Shown piece by piece: positions 33,634-43,017 of a DNA stretch of 64,000 bases. The DNA lies in assembly GCA_026126065.1 (NCBI GenBank), contig JAHCJY010000002.1, positions 62,001-126,000 on the forward strand, given 5' to 3'. The notes under the pieces were generated by a model that saw only the letters and a list, made by a program, of their open reading frames with translations, made no database searches and was not told the DNA's origin. How positions within the stretch are numbered: the stretch's first letter is position 1; every line of letters starts with the position of its first letter. The DNA comes from Bauldia sp. (lineage in GTDB: Bacteria > Pseudomonadota > Alphaproteobacteria > Rhizobiales > Kaistiaceae). The translations under genes and the position numbers were made by a program.

Positions 33634-34746
33634 CTAATCGACGATCTTGGCAAATAGGAGAACGTCCGCGGGATCGACGCGGACGCCGACTTCCTCCCCT
33701 GCCCGGACGCGACATCCGCGGAGTCGCGCCGAGATGGGGGCATCAAGCCCCGCGACGGCGATCTGGACGAGGTCCACCTCGCCGAGGAAATGCCGCGCGG
33801 TGACGAGCCCCGGTACGCCCTCGCCGGCCGGAACCACCGACACGCCCTGGGGACGGATTGCTGCCACGGCAGCCCCCGGCGCAAGGTCGCCGGCCGGGAA
33901 ACGTCCCACCGCCGTTACTGCCTCGCCCTGTTCAACAACTGCCTCGACTTCGTTGATGTTGCTGAAAAAACGGGCAGCCGCGAGATCCGCCGGCCGATTG
34001 TAGAGGTCTTCTGCCGGTCCTGCCTGCACAACCCGGCCTGCCCTCATCAGGGCGATCCGATCGGCGACCTGCATCGCTTCCTCGGGATCGTGCGTCACGA
34101 GGATGGTGGTCACCCTCGTCTCGCGGAGGACCGCCAGCGTTTCGTCGCGCACACTCTCGCGCAGCCGCTTGTCGAGCCCGGAGAACGGCTCGTCCATGAG
34201 GAGCACCGACGGACGCGGCGCGATGGCGCGGGCCAGCGCCACGCGCTGCTGCTCTCCGCCCGAAAGTGCGTGGGGGTACTCGAGGGCGTAGCGCTCGAGC
34301 CCCACGCGCTCGAGCACGCGGCGGGCCTCCCTCTCGCCCTCGGCGCGCGTCAGCGCCCGAAGGCCGAACATGACGTTGGCGAGGATCGTCATCTGCGGAA
34401 ACAGCGCGTAGTCCTGGAACATCAGGCCGACGCCACGCTTCTCCGGGGGCCAGAATGCCGACGGACCGGAGACCTCGCGGTCGTTGAGAAGCACGCGGCC
34501 GGCAGTCGGCCGTTCGAGACCGGCAGTCACCCGCAGCAGCGTTGTCTTGCCGCAGCCGGACTGGCCGAGGAGGCAGACAATCTCACCCGGCTCGATGACG
34601 AGGTCGACGCCGCGGATCGACGGCACGCCGTCATAAGCGTGTTCGATCCCCTCCAGCACGACCCGCGCGGCGATCGCGGCTCCAGCCTTGCCGCGGCGCA
34701 GCCACCGCCGGCCCTCCGCCTGGCCCCCGGCCTCGGCGTTGCTCAC
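33634..34746 (-). CDS. ABC transporter ATP-binding protein, FbpC/PotA-like, orphan
   Basis: 370 residues. Walker A is [18 protein letters not shown] (residues 59-76), Q-loop [13 protein letters not shown], signature [17 protein letters not shown], Walker [15 protein letters not shown] and switch His [22 protein letters not shown]-terminal TOBE domain (about 280-370) with [19 protein letters not shown] follows, as in iron (FbpC), spermidine or sulfate importer ATPases. It lies between scpB and tatA, where none is usual, and no permease or binding-protein gene is beside it, so the transport partner must be elsewhere. Confidence 0.9.
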   Translation of the reverse strand: MSNAEAGGQAEGRRWLRRGKAGAAIAARVVLEGIEHAYDGVPSIRGVDLVIEPGEIVCLLGQSGCGKTTLLRVTAGLERPTAGRVLLNDREVSGPSAFWPPEKRGVGLMFQDYALFPQMTILANVMFGLRALTRAEGEREARRVLERVGLERYALEYPHALSGGEQQRVALARAIAPRPSVLLMDEPFSGLDKRLRESVRDETLAVLRETRVTTILVTHDPEEAMQVADRIALMRAGRVVQAGPAEDLYNRPADLAAARFFSNINEVEAVVEQGEAVTAVGRFPAGDLAPGAAVAAIRPQGVSVVPAGEGVPGLVTARHFLGEVDLVQIAVAGLDAPISARLRGCRVRAGEEVGVRVDPADVLLFAKIVD

Positions 34747-34779
34747 GACAGGTTGTACAGGAGGAGCGCCGGGGCGCTG

Positions 34780-35460
34780 TCAGAGGCGATCATCCGTGTC
34801 GGTGTCGAACGTCGCGGCATCGTCGTCAAGGAATTCGTCGTCGCCGGGATCGTCCGGTGCATCTTCGCCGGCCCTGCCGGCTCCCACCGACGACTTGTCG
34901 AGAAGGCCCGCACCGACCAGTTCCTCGACGCCTGGAAGATCCCCGATCTCGTTCAGGCCGAAATGGACCAGGAACGCTTCCGTCGTTCCGTAGGTCACCG
35001 GGCGGCCCGGCGCCTTGCGCCGGCCACGAAGGCGGACCCAGCCGATCTCGATGAGAAGATCGAGCGTGCCCTTCCCCAGCGACACGCCGCGGATCTCCTC
35101 GACCTCGGCGCGCGTGACCGGCTGGTGATAGGCGATGATCGCCAATGTCTCGAGCGCTGCGCGCGACAGTTTTCGCGGCTCCACGACCTCGGCCGTCATC
35201 AGATAGGCAAGGTCCGGCGCTGTCCGGAAGGCCCACTTCCCCGCCACCTCCACCAGGTGCACGCCGCGGCCCGCATAGACCGCCTGCAGTTCCCTGAGGA
35301 TTGCCGCGCAATCGGTGCCGGCCGGCAGCCGGAGTGCGAGTTGTTCGATGGCCACGGGCTCCGCCGAGGCGAACAGGACCGCCTCGACCGCGCGAAGATG
35401 GTCGACCGCAAAGGCCGGCCGCGACTGCAGCGGAAACGGGATGACGCTCTGTTCAGACAC
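34780..35460 (-). CDS. scpB: Segregation and condensation protein B
   Basis: 226 residues from GTG 35460, overlapping the scpA stop by 8 bases. The winged-helix pair is visible: LRAVEAVLFASAEPVAIEQL, DLAYLMTAEVVEPRKLSRAA, LETLAIIAYHQPVTRAEVEE, IRGVSLGKGTLDLLIEIGWV and GRPVTYGTTEAFLVHFGLN. ScpB dimerises and works with ScpA and SMC in chromosome condensation and segregation. The C-terminus is an Asp-rich low-complexity tail of about 40 residues. Confidence 0.95.
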   Translation of the reverse strand: MSEQSVIPFPLQSRPAFAVDHLRAVEAVLFASAEPVAIEQLALRLPAGTDCAAILRELQAVYAGRGVHLVEVAGKWAFRTAPDLAYLMTAEVVEPRKLSRAALETLAIIAYHQPVTRAEVEEIRGVSLGKGTLDLLIEIGWVRLRGRRKAPGRPVTYGTTEAFLVHFGLNEIGDLPGVEELVGAGLLDKSSVGAGRAGEDAPDDPGDDEFLDDDAATFDTDTDDRL

Positions 35461-36337
35461 GGCCGGTCCTCCCGCCTTCGGAGCGCAGAAAGAGCGGCGC
35501 GAACGGGGCCGCCTGACGGAGCTCGATCCGGCCCTCCTTCGCCAGTTCGAGACTGGCGCCGAAGCTCGATGCAAGCGCGGTCCGTCGCGTTTCCGCGACC
35601 TCGAGATAGGGTGAGAGGAATATCTCCAGCGGCGTCCAGTCGGCGATGCGCCCGATCATGCGCTGCAGGATCGAACGCGCCTCGACCAGCGACCACACCA
35701 CGCGCCGCTCGGGCTGGTACGACGCGCCGGCCCTGCGGCGGCGCTGCGAGGCGTAGGCGCTGAGAAGATCGTAGAGGCTGGCCTGCCAGGCGCTGCGGCG
35801 CTCCACCCGCGTTTCCGGGTCACCGCGGGCAAAGACGGTCCTGCCGAGCCGGTCGCGGTCCATGAGCCGTGCGGAAGCCGCCCGCATCGCCTGGAGGCGC
35901 TTGAGCCGGAACGCCAGCGCTGCCGCCAGTTCCTCGCCGCTCGGCCCCTCCTCCGGGGCCGGCTCGGGCAGCAGGAGGCGCGACTTCAGGTAGGCAAGCC
36001 ACGCGGCCATCACGAGGTAGTCGCCGGCAAGTTCGAGGCGCTCCATGCGGCTGCGCTCGATGAAGGCGAGATACTGCTCCGCAAGCGCCAGCACCGAAAT
36101 GCGCGCGAGATCGACCTTCTGCGTCCTGGCAAGTTCGAGGAGAAGGTCGAGCGGCCCCTCGAAGCCGTCGACGTCCACGACAAGCGTGTCGGGCGCCGGT
36201 GGCAGCGGCGCGGGAGCGTCCCAGGTATCGGAAAGCCTGGCGTCGCTCACGAGCGGTGCCGCCTTGTCGGAGCGCCGGGCGGCGCTGGGCTGCGAATCAT
36301 GGGCCGGATTATCGCCGCCGCCGGCCCCCGGCGCCAA
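35453..36337 (-). CDS. scpA: Segregation and condensation protein A
   Basis: 294 residues. ScpA is the kleisin that bridges the two SMC heads. The N-terminal domain starts LVVDVDGFEGPLDLLLELAR and KVDLARISVLALAEQYLAFI, the middle has GDYLVMAAWLAYLKSRLLLP and the C-terminal winged helix includes SPYLEVAETRRTALASSFGA. The beginning (residues 1-45) is a less conserved polar extension. The gene overlaps scpB by 8 bases and starts 11 bases after the SPOR gene stop; nagZ, which I recall as usually lying here in relatives, is missing. Confidence 0.94.
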   Translation of the reverse strand: MAPGAGGGDNPAHDSQPSAARRSDKAAPLVSDARLSDTWDAPAPLPPAPDTLVVDVDGFEGPLDLLLELARTQKVDLARISVLALAEQYLAFIERSRMERLELAGDYLVMAAWLAYLKSRLLLPEPAPEEGPSGEELAAALAFRLKRLQAMRAASARLMDRDRLGRTVFARGDPETRVERRSAWQASLYDLLSAYASQRRRRAGASYQPERRVVWSLVEARSILQRMIGRIADWTPLEIFLSPYLEVAETRRTALASSFGASLELAKEGRIELRQAAPFAPLFLRSEGGRTGRV

Positions 36338-36348
36338 TCGCGGCCCGC

Positions 36349-38049
36349 CTATGGGTTGTTCGCAACCCAGCAGTCGATGCCGGCGGCCCTCAGGCTGTTG
36401 CAGAGCGACTGAGCCTCCGTCTGGCTCGCCGCAGGTCCGAACTGCACCCGGTAGCGCACCACGCCCGCGACGGTCGCCGTCGGGATGACGGCATTGCGCG
36501 AGCCGAGCAGTGACGGCGCGCGGGCACGGAAGGCCGCGATATCGGCCCTGGCGGCCGCCTCGGTGGTCTGCGAGGACACCTGCACGTACCAGCCTGCCGC
36601 GATGCCCGTGCCGGCTGCGGGCGTCGCCGCCGGCGTACCGGCGGCTGGCGCCGCCGCGACGGGAGCTGGCGCGACGTCGGTCTGCGCGAGCGCCGGGGGC
36701 GTGGTCGTCGTATCGGCCGCAGCAGCGGGCGGAGTCGTCGCCGCCGGTGTCGCAGGCGCGGTGGCGGGATCGGGCGTGGCCGGCGTCGTCGCGCCCCCGG
36801 CAGGCGTCGCCAGCGGCGCCGGCTCGATACCGCGCTCCCCGGCAAGGTTGTTCACGATCGTCCCGTCGGGCGCCAGGACCACGGTGCGGACGACGCGGCG
36901 GTCGTCGGCAACGTCGACGCCGGCGGCGGGACCGCCAATGAGCGTTGTGATGCCGTCATCGGCCGGCGGGGTGTTCGCGGCGGGATCCACGGGCACCTCG
37001 GCGCCGGCGCCAAGGACGACGGGGGCCGCGCCCTCGGTCGGGTCGATGCGGGCGTAGATCGCGTTCGGCGGCTCGGGCGCTGTGGGATTCTCGGGCACCT
37101 GGCGCACCGGCGAGGTGTCCGCGAGGATCAGCGGCGGGGCGCCGGTCGCGGTGCCATCACGGAAATAGACGTACGCCGCGGCGGCCACGCCGACGGCGAC
37201 GAGGCCCATCAGCACCGTGCCGAGGCGACCCCGCCTTCGCCGCGGCGGTTCGGCCGCCACGATCGGGGCGAAGCGGAAGTCCTCCTCTTCCTCGGCAAAC
37301 GCCGGCGCCTCGACGCGGGCGCGATCGTCAAAATCGTCAATGCCGCGGAAATCGGGTTCGGCGCCCGGCGCATCGAAGGTCTGCCTGGCGACGGCCTCGA
37401 ACGGCTCGTGCGCCACCGGGCGGACGGGAACGCTCCTGCCGCGCGCTGCCGGCTGGGGCGGCGGCGCCGCGGGTTCCGGAATGAGCGCACGGGGATAGTA
37501 GGCCGGACCACCGGCGCGCTTGCCACCGCGCATGCCGAGATGGTCGAATTCGGCGCCCTGGGCCGCCGCGGGCGGCGCGGGCTGCGGCCGGTACGGGCGC
37601 AAATCGTCCGGTTCCTGGTCGGCGACGAACAGGCTTCCCGCCGGAGGCGGCTCATCCGCGGCCGGCTCCGGGTCGAACGCGTATGGTTCGTCCTCGGGAA
37701 CGGGATCGTCGCGATACTGCTCGGTGACGTAGGCTTCGTCGGTGAAGGTCGGGTCCTCGTCGACGGGCGCGTGGTCATGCGCTTCGCCGACCGCGGCGAG
37801 CGAAGCCTGGAGGTCGCTGAGGAGCTCGGCCTCGAGGTCGCGCGCGAGGTCGGCCTCGCTCATGCCCGGCTCGTCCGCAAGCGACGCCCCCCTGCGGCGC
37901 GGCGCCGGTTCGGCGGCTGCGGCCGGGCGGCCGGAAACGATGCGGGCGAGTTCGACGAGCGGGTCGTCGTCGGCAGGCGGAGGGGCGACCGGGTTCGCGC
38001 CACGACCGATCGGCCGCAGCGGCGCCCTCATCGAATAGCGGTCGTCCAT
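36349..38049 (-). CDS. SPOR-domain membrane protein
   Basis: 566 residues. A large acidic, Pro-rich cytoplasmic region (1 to about 270, with many Glu/Asp clusters) precedes one transmembrane helix at about 275-296 (LGTVLMGLVAVGVAAAAYVY). A Pro/Ala-rich periplasmic linker with Ala-Thr-Pro repeats runs to about 490, and the SPOR domain closes the protein (GWYVQVSSQTTEAAARADIA, then VAGVVRYRVQFGPAASQTEA). SPOR domains bind denuded septal peptidoglycan, so a division-site role is likely. It lies between argS and scpA. The long low-complexity linker is unlikely to be conserved. Confidence 0.9.
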   Translation of the reverse strand: MDDRYSMRAPLRPIGRGANPVAPPPADDDPLVELARIVSGRPAAAAEPAPRRRGASLADEPGMSEADLARDLEAELLSDLQASLAAVGEAHDHAPVDEDPTFTDEAYVTEQYRDDPVPEDEPYAFDPEPAADEPPPAGSLFVADQEPDDLRPYRPQPAPPAAAQGAEFDHLGMRGGKRAGGPAYYPRALIPEPAAPPPQPAARGRSVPVRPVAHEPFEAVARQTFDAPGAEPDFRGIDDFDDRARVEAPAFAEEEEDFRFAPIVAAEPPRRRRGRLGTVLMGLVAVGVAAAAYVYFRDGTATGAPPLILADTSPVRQVPENPTAPEPPNAIYARIDPTEGAAPVVLGAGAEVPVDPAANTPPADDGITTLIGGPAAGVDVADDRRVVRTVVLAPDGTIVNNLAGERGIEPAPLATPAGGATTPATPDPATAPATPAATTPPAAAADTTTTPPALAQTDVAPAPVAAAPAAGTPAATPAAGTGIAAGWYVQVSSQTTEAAARADIAAFRARAPSLLGSRNAVIPTATVAGVVRYRVQFGPAASQTEAQSLCNSLRAAGIDCWVANNP

Positions 38050-38115
38050 CTTGTTAATGGGAGCGCTCCTGTTGCTGCCCCAGTCGCCAAAGTCATCGGA
38101 CGAACAAAGGAAATC

Positions 38116-39879
38116 CTAGCGCATTTCCTCCGGCGCGTGCACCCCAAGAATAGCAAGACCTGAGGACAATACCACACGGACGGCGTCGACGAGGGCGAGC
38201 CGCGCATCGGTCAACACTGGGTCCGCTTGGTTAATGAAGCGTAACTGCGGCAACTCCGTGCCGCGGTTCCAGTGGGCGTGGAAGTCGCTGGCGAGTTCGT
38301 GGAGGTAGAAGGCAAGCCGGTGCGGCTCATGCGCGAGGGCGGCACTCTCGACGATCCGCGGATAGTCGGAAAGCTTGCGGAGAAGCGCCATTTCGCCGGC
38401 GTCGGAGAGGAGCGAAAGGTCGGCCCTCCGCGTGGCAAGATAGGTCGTGCCGAGCCCCTTCGTTGCGGCATCCGCCGCCTGCCGGAACACCGAGGCGGTC
38501 CGCGCATGCGCATACTGCACGTAGAACACCGGATTGTCCTTGGACTGCTCCGTCACCTTCTGGAAGTCGAAGTCGAGCATCGCTTCGCTGGTGCGATAGA
38601 CCATCATGAAGCGGACCGGATCGGCGCCGACCTCGTCCACGACATCGCGAAGGGTCACGAAGTTGCCGGCGCGCTTGCCCATCTTGACCGGCTCGCCGCC
38701 GCGGAGAAGCTTGACGAGCTGGCAGATCTTGACGTCGAGCGTCGCCTCGCCGCCCGACATGCCAGTCACCGCCGCGCGGAGCCGCTTGACGTAGCCGCCA
38801 TGGTCGGCGCCCAGCACGTCGATCATCGACCGGAAGCCGCGGAGATACTTGTCGTAGTGATAGGCGATATCGCCGGCGAAGTAGGTGTAGCTGCCGTCCG
38901 ACTTCATCAGCGGCCGGTCGATGTCGTCCCCGAACGCCGACGAGCGGAACAGCGTCTGCTCGCGGTCCTCCCAGTCCTCGCTCGGCTGCCCCTTCGGGGG
39001 CGGCAGGCGGCCGACATAGACGAGATCGCGCGCCCTGAAGGCCGCGATCGCCTCGGCGATACGGTCGCTGGCGCCGCTGCTGAGCGACCGCTCCGAGAAG
39101 AACACGTCGTGCGTGATGTTGAGCGCGGCGAGATCGTCGCGGATCATCGCCATCATCATGTCGATGGCGGTCGTGCGGACGATCGGCAGCCAGTCGCCCT
39201 CGCTCATCGCAAGAAGGCTCTTGCCGTGCTCCCGCACCAGCGCCTCGCCGACGGGAACCAGATAGTCGCCGGGATAGAGCCCATCGGGGATGGCGCCGAT
39301 GGTCTCGCCGAGGGCCTCGCGATAGCGGAGGAACGCGGAGCGGGCGAGCACGTCGACCTGCCCGCCGGCATCGTTGATGTAGTATTCGCGCGTCACGTCG
39401 TGGCCGGTCGCGTCGAGGAGGCTCGCCATCGCGTCGCCCACGACCGCGCCGCGGCAGTGCCCGACATGGAGCGGACCGGTCGGGTTGGCCGACACGAACT
39501 CGACATTGACCCTGGCGCCGCGGCCGACGCCGCTCCGGCCGTAGCCGGCGCCGAGCCGCAACAGCTCCGCGAGGAGGCCGTGCCAAAAGGCCGGCCGGAG
39601 GGTGAGGTTGACGAATCCCGGCCCCGCGACCTCCGCCTTCGCAACGTCCGGATCCTCGCCGAGCACCGCGGCAAGGCGGGCCGCGAGCGCCCGCGGATTG
39701 GTCCCGATGGGCTTTGCCAGCACCATCGCGGCATTGGTCGAAAGTTCGCCATGGGACGCGTCGCGCGGCGGCTCGACCGCCACCCGCGACACGTCTGGGT
39801 CGGCCACGCCGAACTCGGCCGGAACGACCTTCTGGACCGCCGCAACGACGCGGGCGGTGAAAACCTCGAAAACGTTCAT
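38116..39879 (-). CDS. argS: Arginyl-tRNA synthetase
   Basis: 587 residues, normal length. The N-terminal additional domain (residues about 1-115) is followed by the HIGH signature [20 protein letters not shown]; the KMSK-like loop is [40 protein letters not shown] and the anticodon-binding domain with [20 protein letters not shown] are also seen. Essential enzyme. The gene precedes the SPOR protein and follows the dGTPase gene on the same strand, an order conserved in the class. Confidence 0.97.
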   Translation of the reverse strand: MNVFEVFTARVVAAVQKVVPAEFGVADPDVSRVAVEPPRDASHGELSTNAAMVLAKPIGTNPRALAARLAAVLGEDPDVAKAEVAGPGFVNLTLRPAFWHGLLAELLRLGAGYGRSGVGRGARVNVEFVSANPTGPLHVGHCRGAVVGDAMASLLDATGHDVTREYYINDAGGQVDVLARSAFLRYREALGETIGAIPDGLYPGDYLVPVGEALVREHGKSLLAMSEGDWLPIVRTTAIDMMMAMIRDDLAALNITHDVFFSERSLSSGASDRIAEAIAAFRARDLVYVGRLPPPKGQPSEDWEDREQTLFRSSAFGDDIDRPLMKSDGSYTYFAGDIAYHYDKYLRGFRSMIDVLGADHGGYVKRLRAAVTGMSGGEATLDVKICQLVKLLRGGEPVKMGKRAGNFVTLRDVVDEVGADPVRFMMVYRTSEAMLDFDFQKVTEQSKDNPVFYVQYAHARTASVFRQAADAATKGLGTTYLATRRADLSLLSDAGEMALLRKLSDYPRIVESAALAHEPHRLAFYLHELASDFHAHWNRGTELPQLRFINQADPVLTDARLALVDAVRVVLSSGLAILGVHAPEEMR

Positions 39880-39917
39880 GGCGCTTGGGAAAATACCGGG
39901 TTGGACCCGCGCGCGAC

Positions 39918-41114
39918 CTAGCCGAAATCGGGGGTGCGGTCAAACAGCCGGCGGTACTCGTTGAGTGCGAACCGGTCGGTCATGCCGGCGAGGAAATCCG
40001 CGATCCGCCTCCCCTTTCGTTCTTCCGGAGCGTCATCGAGCCCGGCCCGCCACTCCGGCGGCAGCGCTTCGGGATCACTCCGGAACCGCCCGAAGAGCGC
40101 CGTCACCACCGCCTCGGCCGCCCCCATGACGGTGAGCACCCCGGCGTCGCGATAGACGTGCCGCGACAGATGCTGCCTCACCGCGCGCTCGGCGGCAGCG
40201 ATCTCCGGCGAGAAGCCGACGAGCGCCCTTCCCGCAACGCGCACATCGTCGACCGAGGCGGGCGCCGCATCGGCGATCCGCCGGCCGGATTCGACAAGGA
40301 TGTCCTCAACCAGGAGATGGATCAGGCGCCGGAGAAGTTCGGGGACGAGCCGGGAGCGGTCGATTCCCTCGTGATCGAGCGCAATGCCGTCGAGGATCGC
40401 GGCAAGCGCGGGCACCTCGCGCAGGCCGTCGATCGTCAAGAGCCCGGCGCGGAGGCCGTCGTCGATGTCGTGAGTGTTGTAAGCGACGTCGTCGGCGATG
40501 GCCGCGCACTGTGCTTCGAGGGTCGGGTGGAGCGCGAGCCCCAGATCGTGCCGCGACGAAAGGGCGGCGACCGTCGGCGAGATCGTGGCTCCGGCGGCGA
40601 CGGGCCCGTTGTGCTTTACCAGCCCCTCGATCACCTCATAGCTGAGATTGAGCCCGTCGAAGGCCGGATAGCGCCGCTCGAGCGCGGTGACGACGCGAAG
40701 GCTCTGGACGTTGTGGTCGAAGCCGCCGAACGGCCGCGCCGCGCGGTCGAGCGCCCGTTCGCCGGAATGGCCGAACGGCGGATGGCCAAGGTCGTGAGCG
40801 AGCGCTATCGCCTCGGCGAGATCCTCGTCGAGGCCGAGCGACCGGGCGAGCGAGCGGGCGATCTGGGCCACTTCGAGCGTGTGGGTCAGGCGCGTGCGGA
40901 AATGATCGCCCTCGTCGGCGAGGAAGACCTGCGTCTTGCCCTTGAGCCGGCGGAACGCGGTCGAGTGGATGATCCGGTCGCGGTCGCGCTCGAACGGTGT
41001 CCGCCGACCCGACGGCGCCTCTTCGATCCAGCGGCCGCGGCTCGTCGCCGGATCCGCAGCCCAGGGCGCCCGCGCACCGGGTCGCCGCCAGTCATGGGGC
41101 GGTGCGGCGGTCAC
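39918..41114 (-). CDS. dgt: Deoxyguanosinetriphosphate triphosphohydrolase-like protein
   Basis: 398 residues. An HD-domain dNTPase: [40 protein letters not shown] and the metal motif [20 protein letters not shown] are present, then [11 protein letters not shown] and [15 protein letters not shown]. It hydrolyses dNTPs to nucleosides and tripolyphosphate. It lies 71 bases from the divergent erpA start, and the two promoters must share this space. Confidence 0.95.
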   Translation of the reverse strand: MTAAPPHDWRRPGARAPWAADPATSRGRWIEEAPSGRRTPFERDRDRIIHSTAFRRLKGKTQVFLADEGDHFRTRLTHTLEVAQIARSLARSLGLDEDLAEAIALAHDLGHPPFGHSGERALDRAARPFGGFDHNVQSLRVVTALERRYPAFDGLNLSYEVIEGLVKHNGPVAAGATISPTVAALSSRHDLGLALHPTLEAQCAAIADDVAYNTHDIDDGLRAGLLTIDGLREVPALAAILDGIALDHEGIDRSRLVPELLRRLIHLLVEDILVESGRRIADAAPASVDDVRVAGRALVGFSPEIAAAERAVRQHLSRHVYRDAGVLTVMGAAEAVVTALFGRFRSDPEALPPEWRAGLDDAPEERKGRRIADFLAGMTDRFALNEYRRLFDRTPDFG

Positions 41115-41185
41115 GGCGACAGCCGTTTCGTTGACAGTGTCAAAGGCGAGACCTAACTATCGGAACAAGTTCGCAAAGGACCGCC

Positions 41186-41542
41186 ATGAATATCGCCGTT
41201 GAAGAGACCGTCTCCGGCGCTCCTGTCAAGCTCACCGAGAGCGCCGCAAAGCGCATCGCCAAGCTGATCCGCGAGACAGAAGGCAGCGTCGCCCTGCGCG
41301 TCGCGGTGGAAGGCGGCGGCTGTTCCGGCTTCCAGTACCGCTTCGATTTCGTGGGCGCGGCGGAAGCGGACGACCTCGTCGTGCGGAAGGGCGACGCGGT
41401 CGTGCTCGTCGACCCGGTGTCCCTCCCCTACATGCTCGGCTCCGAGATCGACCTCGTTGCGAATCTCATGGAAGAAGGCCTGCAGGTGAAGAACCCGCTG
41501 GCGGTTGCTTCCTGCGGCTGCGGGACGTCCTTCTCAATCTGA
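41186..41542 (+). CDS. erpA: Iron-sulfur cluster insertion protein ErpA (A-type carrier)
   Basis: 118 residues. It carries Fe-S clusters to target enzymes. The three conserved Cys are Cys46 (VEGGGCSGFQYRFDF) and Cys110/Cys112 (ASCGCGTSFSI at the end). The fold segments LTESAAKRIAKLIRETEG and SLPYMLGSEIDLVANLMEEG also fit. Called ErpA rather than IscA or SufA because of the chromosomal neighbours (dgt-argS block) and the absence of a suf operon here; the distinction is family inference. It diverges from dgt. Confidence 0.92.
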   Translation: MNIAVEETVSGAPVKLTESAAKRIAKLIRETEGSVALRVAVEGGGCSGFQYRFDFVGAAEADDLVVRKGDAVVLVDPVSLPYMLGSEIDLVANLMEEGLQVKNPLAVASCGCGTSFSI

Positions 41543-41689
41543 TCGCCGAACGGCAGCGAGCCGCCGCGTTCGTCGGATGCCGCCGCTTTCCCGTCCGCCC
41601 TGCGCCGAATTCCAGCCGCAAAGGCCTGCGACACGAACGGCCATTGGCGAGGCGGGCGCCGTCCGACACCAACCCGATGGAGTTCTGCC

Positions 41690-42394
41690 GTGATCAAACG
41701 CCTTGCCATAGCGCTCTCGCTGACCGTGATTGCCGCGACGTCCGTCCTTGCCCAGGACGCCCCCGAGACCGCCACGCTCACCGCCGAGGGGACGGGAACC
41801 GTCCACGCCGCTCCGGACATGGTCATCATCGACATCGGCGTCGCCACGCGGGGCGCCACGCCCGCTGAAGCCCTCGCCGGCAACAACACCGACATGCAGC
41901 GCGTCATCCAGGCCGTCATCGCCGCCGGCGTCGACGAGCGCGACATCGCGACGAGCAATTTCTCGATCTCGCCCGTCTATGACGACCAGCAGCCGATCCG
42001 CGGCAATGCCGGGCCGGCCATCGTCGGCTACGAGGTCAGCAACCAGGTGACCGTCCGCATCAATGGCGTGGCGAACTCGGGCGGCATCCTCGACCAGGTC
42101 GTCGCCGCCGGCGCCAACCGGATCAACAGCATCCGCTTCGACATCGCCGAGCCGCAGCCGCTCCGTGACGAAGCGCTCGCCGCAGCCATCGCGGAAGCGC
42201 GTCGACAGGCCGAACTGATGGCCGACGCCGCCGGCGTCACGCTCGTGCGCGTGATCGGCATCACCTCCTACGCCAACGCCCAGCCGATGTATGACCGCGT
42301 CGCCTTTGCCGCGGCCTCGAACACGCCGATCATGGGCGGCGAGCAGGCGATCACGGCGACCGCGACCCTCACTTTCGAGATCGCGCCGCGATAG
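41690..42394 (+). CDS. SIMPL (DUF541) domain periplasmic protein
   Basis: 234 residues. The signal peptide (residues 1-20, ending LAQD) is followed by the family block ATLTAEGTGTVHAAPDMVII and the SIMPL fold with GATPAEALAGNNTDMQRVI, ERDIATSNFSISPVYDDQQP, QVTVRINGVANSGGILDQVV and EQAITATATLTFEIAP at the end. Members form periplasmic oligomers, including BP26 of Brucella; the physiological role is unclear, with oxidative stress proposed. It ends in a good terminator and stands alone. Confidence 0.9.
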   Translation: MIKRLAIALSLTVIAATSVLAQDAPETATLTAEGTGTVHAAPDMVIIDIGVATRGATPAEALAGNNTDMQRVIQAVIAAGVDERDIATSNFSISPVYDDQQPIRGNAGPAIVGYEVSNQVTVRINGVANSGGILDQVVAAGANRINSIRFDIAEPQPLRDEALAAAIAEARRQAELMADAAGVTLVRVIGITSYANAQPMYDRVAFAAASNTPIMGGEQAITATATLTFEIAPR

Positions 42395-42436
42395 CAGGCG
42401 TCGGCGCCGGCTTTCGGCCCGCCGCCAGGCGATCAG

Positions 42437-42467
42437 GGCCCCGCTCCGCAAGGACGCGGGGCCTTTT
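42437..42467 (+). terminator. Rho-independent terminator after SIMPL gene
   Basis: A perfect 8-bp stem GGCCCCGC/GCGGGGCC (42437-42444 with 42456-42463) with an 11-base loop is followed by TTTTCGTT, 40 bases after the SIMPL stop and before the convergent arfB. Confidence 0.8.
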
Positions 42468-42495
42468 CGTTCACGGGCCGAGCCGGTCTCGCTGC

Positions 42496-42933
42496 TCAAT
42501 CCTCGGAGCTCGGCCGGCCGCGCATCGCCTTCACAGTGCCCCGGACATGCTTGGCCGTATGGCGGCGCTCCTTCGACGCAAGCGTCGGACGGGTCGGGCG
42601 TCGTGGCTTCTCGACCTCGCAGGCGCGGGTGATGAGCTCCACGAGCCGCTCCGCCGCATCGGCCCTGTTCCGCTCCTGTGTCCGAAAACGCTCCGCGGTC
42701 AGCACGATCTCGCCCTCCTTGGTGAGGCGCGAGCCCGCAAGTCGCATCAGCCGTTCCTTCACGTTCACCGGCAGCGACGGCGAGAGCCGGACGTTGAAGC
42801 GGATCTGGACCGCCGTCGCGACCTTGTTGACGTTCTGCCCGCCTGGCCCCGAGGAGCGGATGAAGCTCTCCTCGATCTCGTCCGAGCCGATCGACAGATT
42901 GCCCTTCACCGGAATGCGCGTGCGTTCGCTCAT
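42496..42933 (-). CDS. arfB: Alternative ribosome-rescue factor, peptidyl-tRNA hydrolase ArfB (YaeJ/ICT1 type)
   Basis: 145 residues. The catalytic GGQ is within ESFIRSSGPGGQNVNKVATA (residues about 22-41), after the opening RIPVKGNLSIGSDEIE. The C-terminal basic tail RPTRPTLASKERRHTAKHVR is the part that enters the empty mRNA channel of stalled ribosomes. It frees peptides from ribosomes lacking a stop codon. It diverges from the PadR gene; a PadR operator half site lies directly upstream of its start, so it may share that control. Confidence 0.95.
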   Translation of the reverse strand: MSERTRIPVKGNLSIGSDEIEESFIRSSGPGGQNVNKVATAVQIRFNVRLSPSLPVNVKERLMRLAGSRLTKEGEIVLTAERFRTQERNRADAAERLVELITRACEVEKPRRPTRPTLASKERRHTAKHVRGTVKAMRGRPSSED

Positions 42934-42940
42934 GCGCGAT

Positions 42941-42952
42941 ATATCTTACGAT
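42941..42952. promoter_or_regulatory. Second PadR operator-like site next to arfB
   Basis: ATATCTTACGAT differs by one base from the core ATATCGTACGAT of the perfect palindrome exactly 50 bases away. It is 8 bases upstream of the arfB start, so the same regulator could act on both divergent genes. Confidence 0.45.
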
Positions 42953-42988
42953 GCATCTTGAACGCCCATCCGCCACCCCTATCTGACG

Positions 42989-43006
42989 CTATATCGTACG
43001 ATATAG
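42989..43006. promoter_or_regulatory. Palindromic operator of the PadR regulator
   Basis: CTATATCGTACGATATAG is an exact 18-bp palindrome, 11 bases upstream of the padR start codon, and fits the AT-rich ATAT-type operators of PadR proteins. Autorepression is inferred from position and family. Confidence 0.7.
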
Positions 43007-43017
43007 AGGAGATTCCA

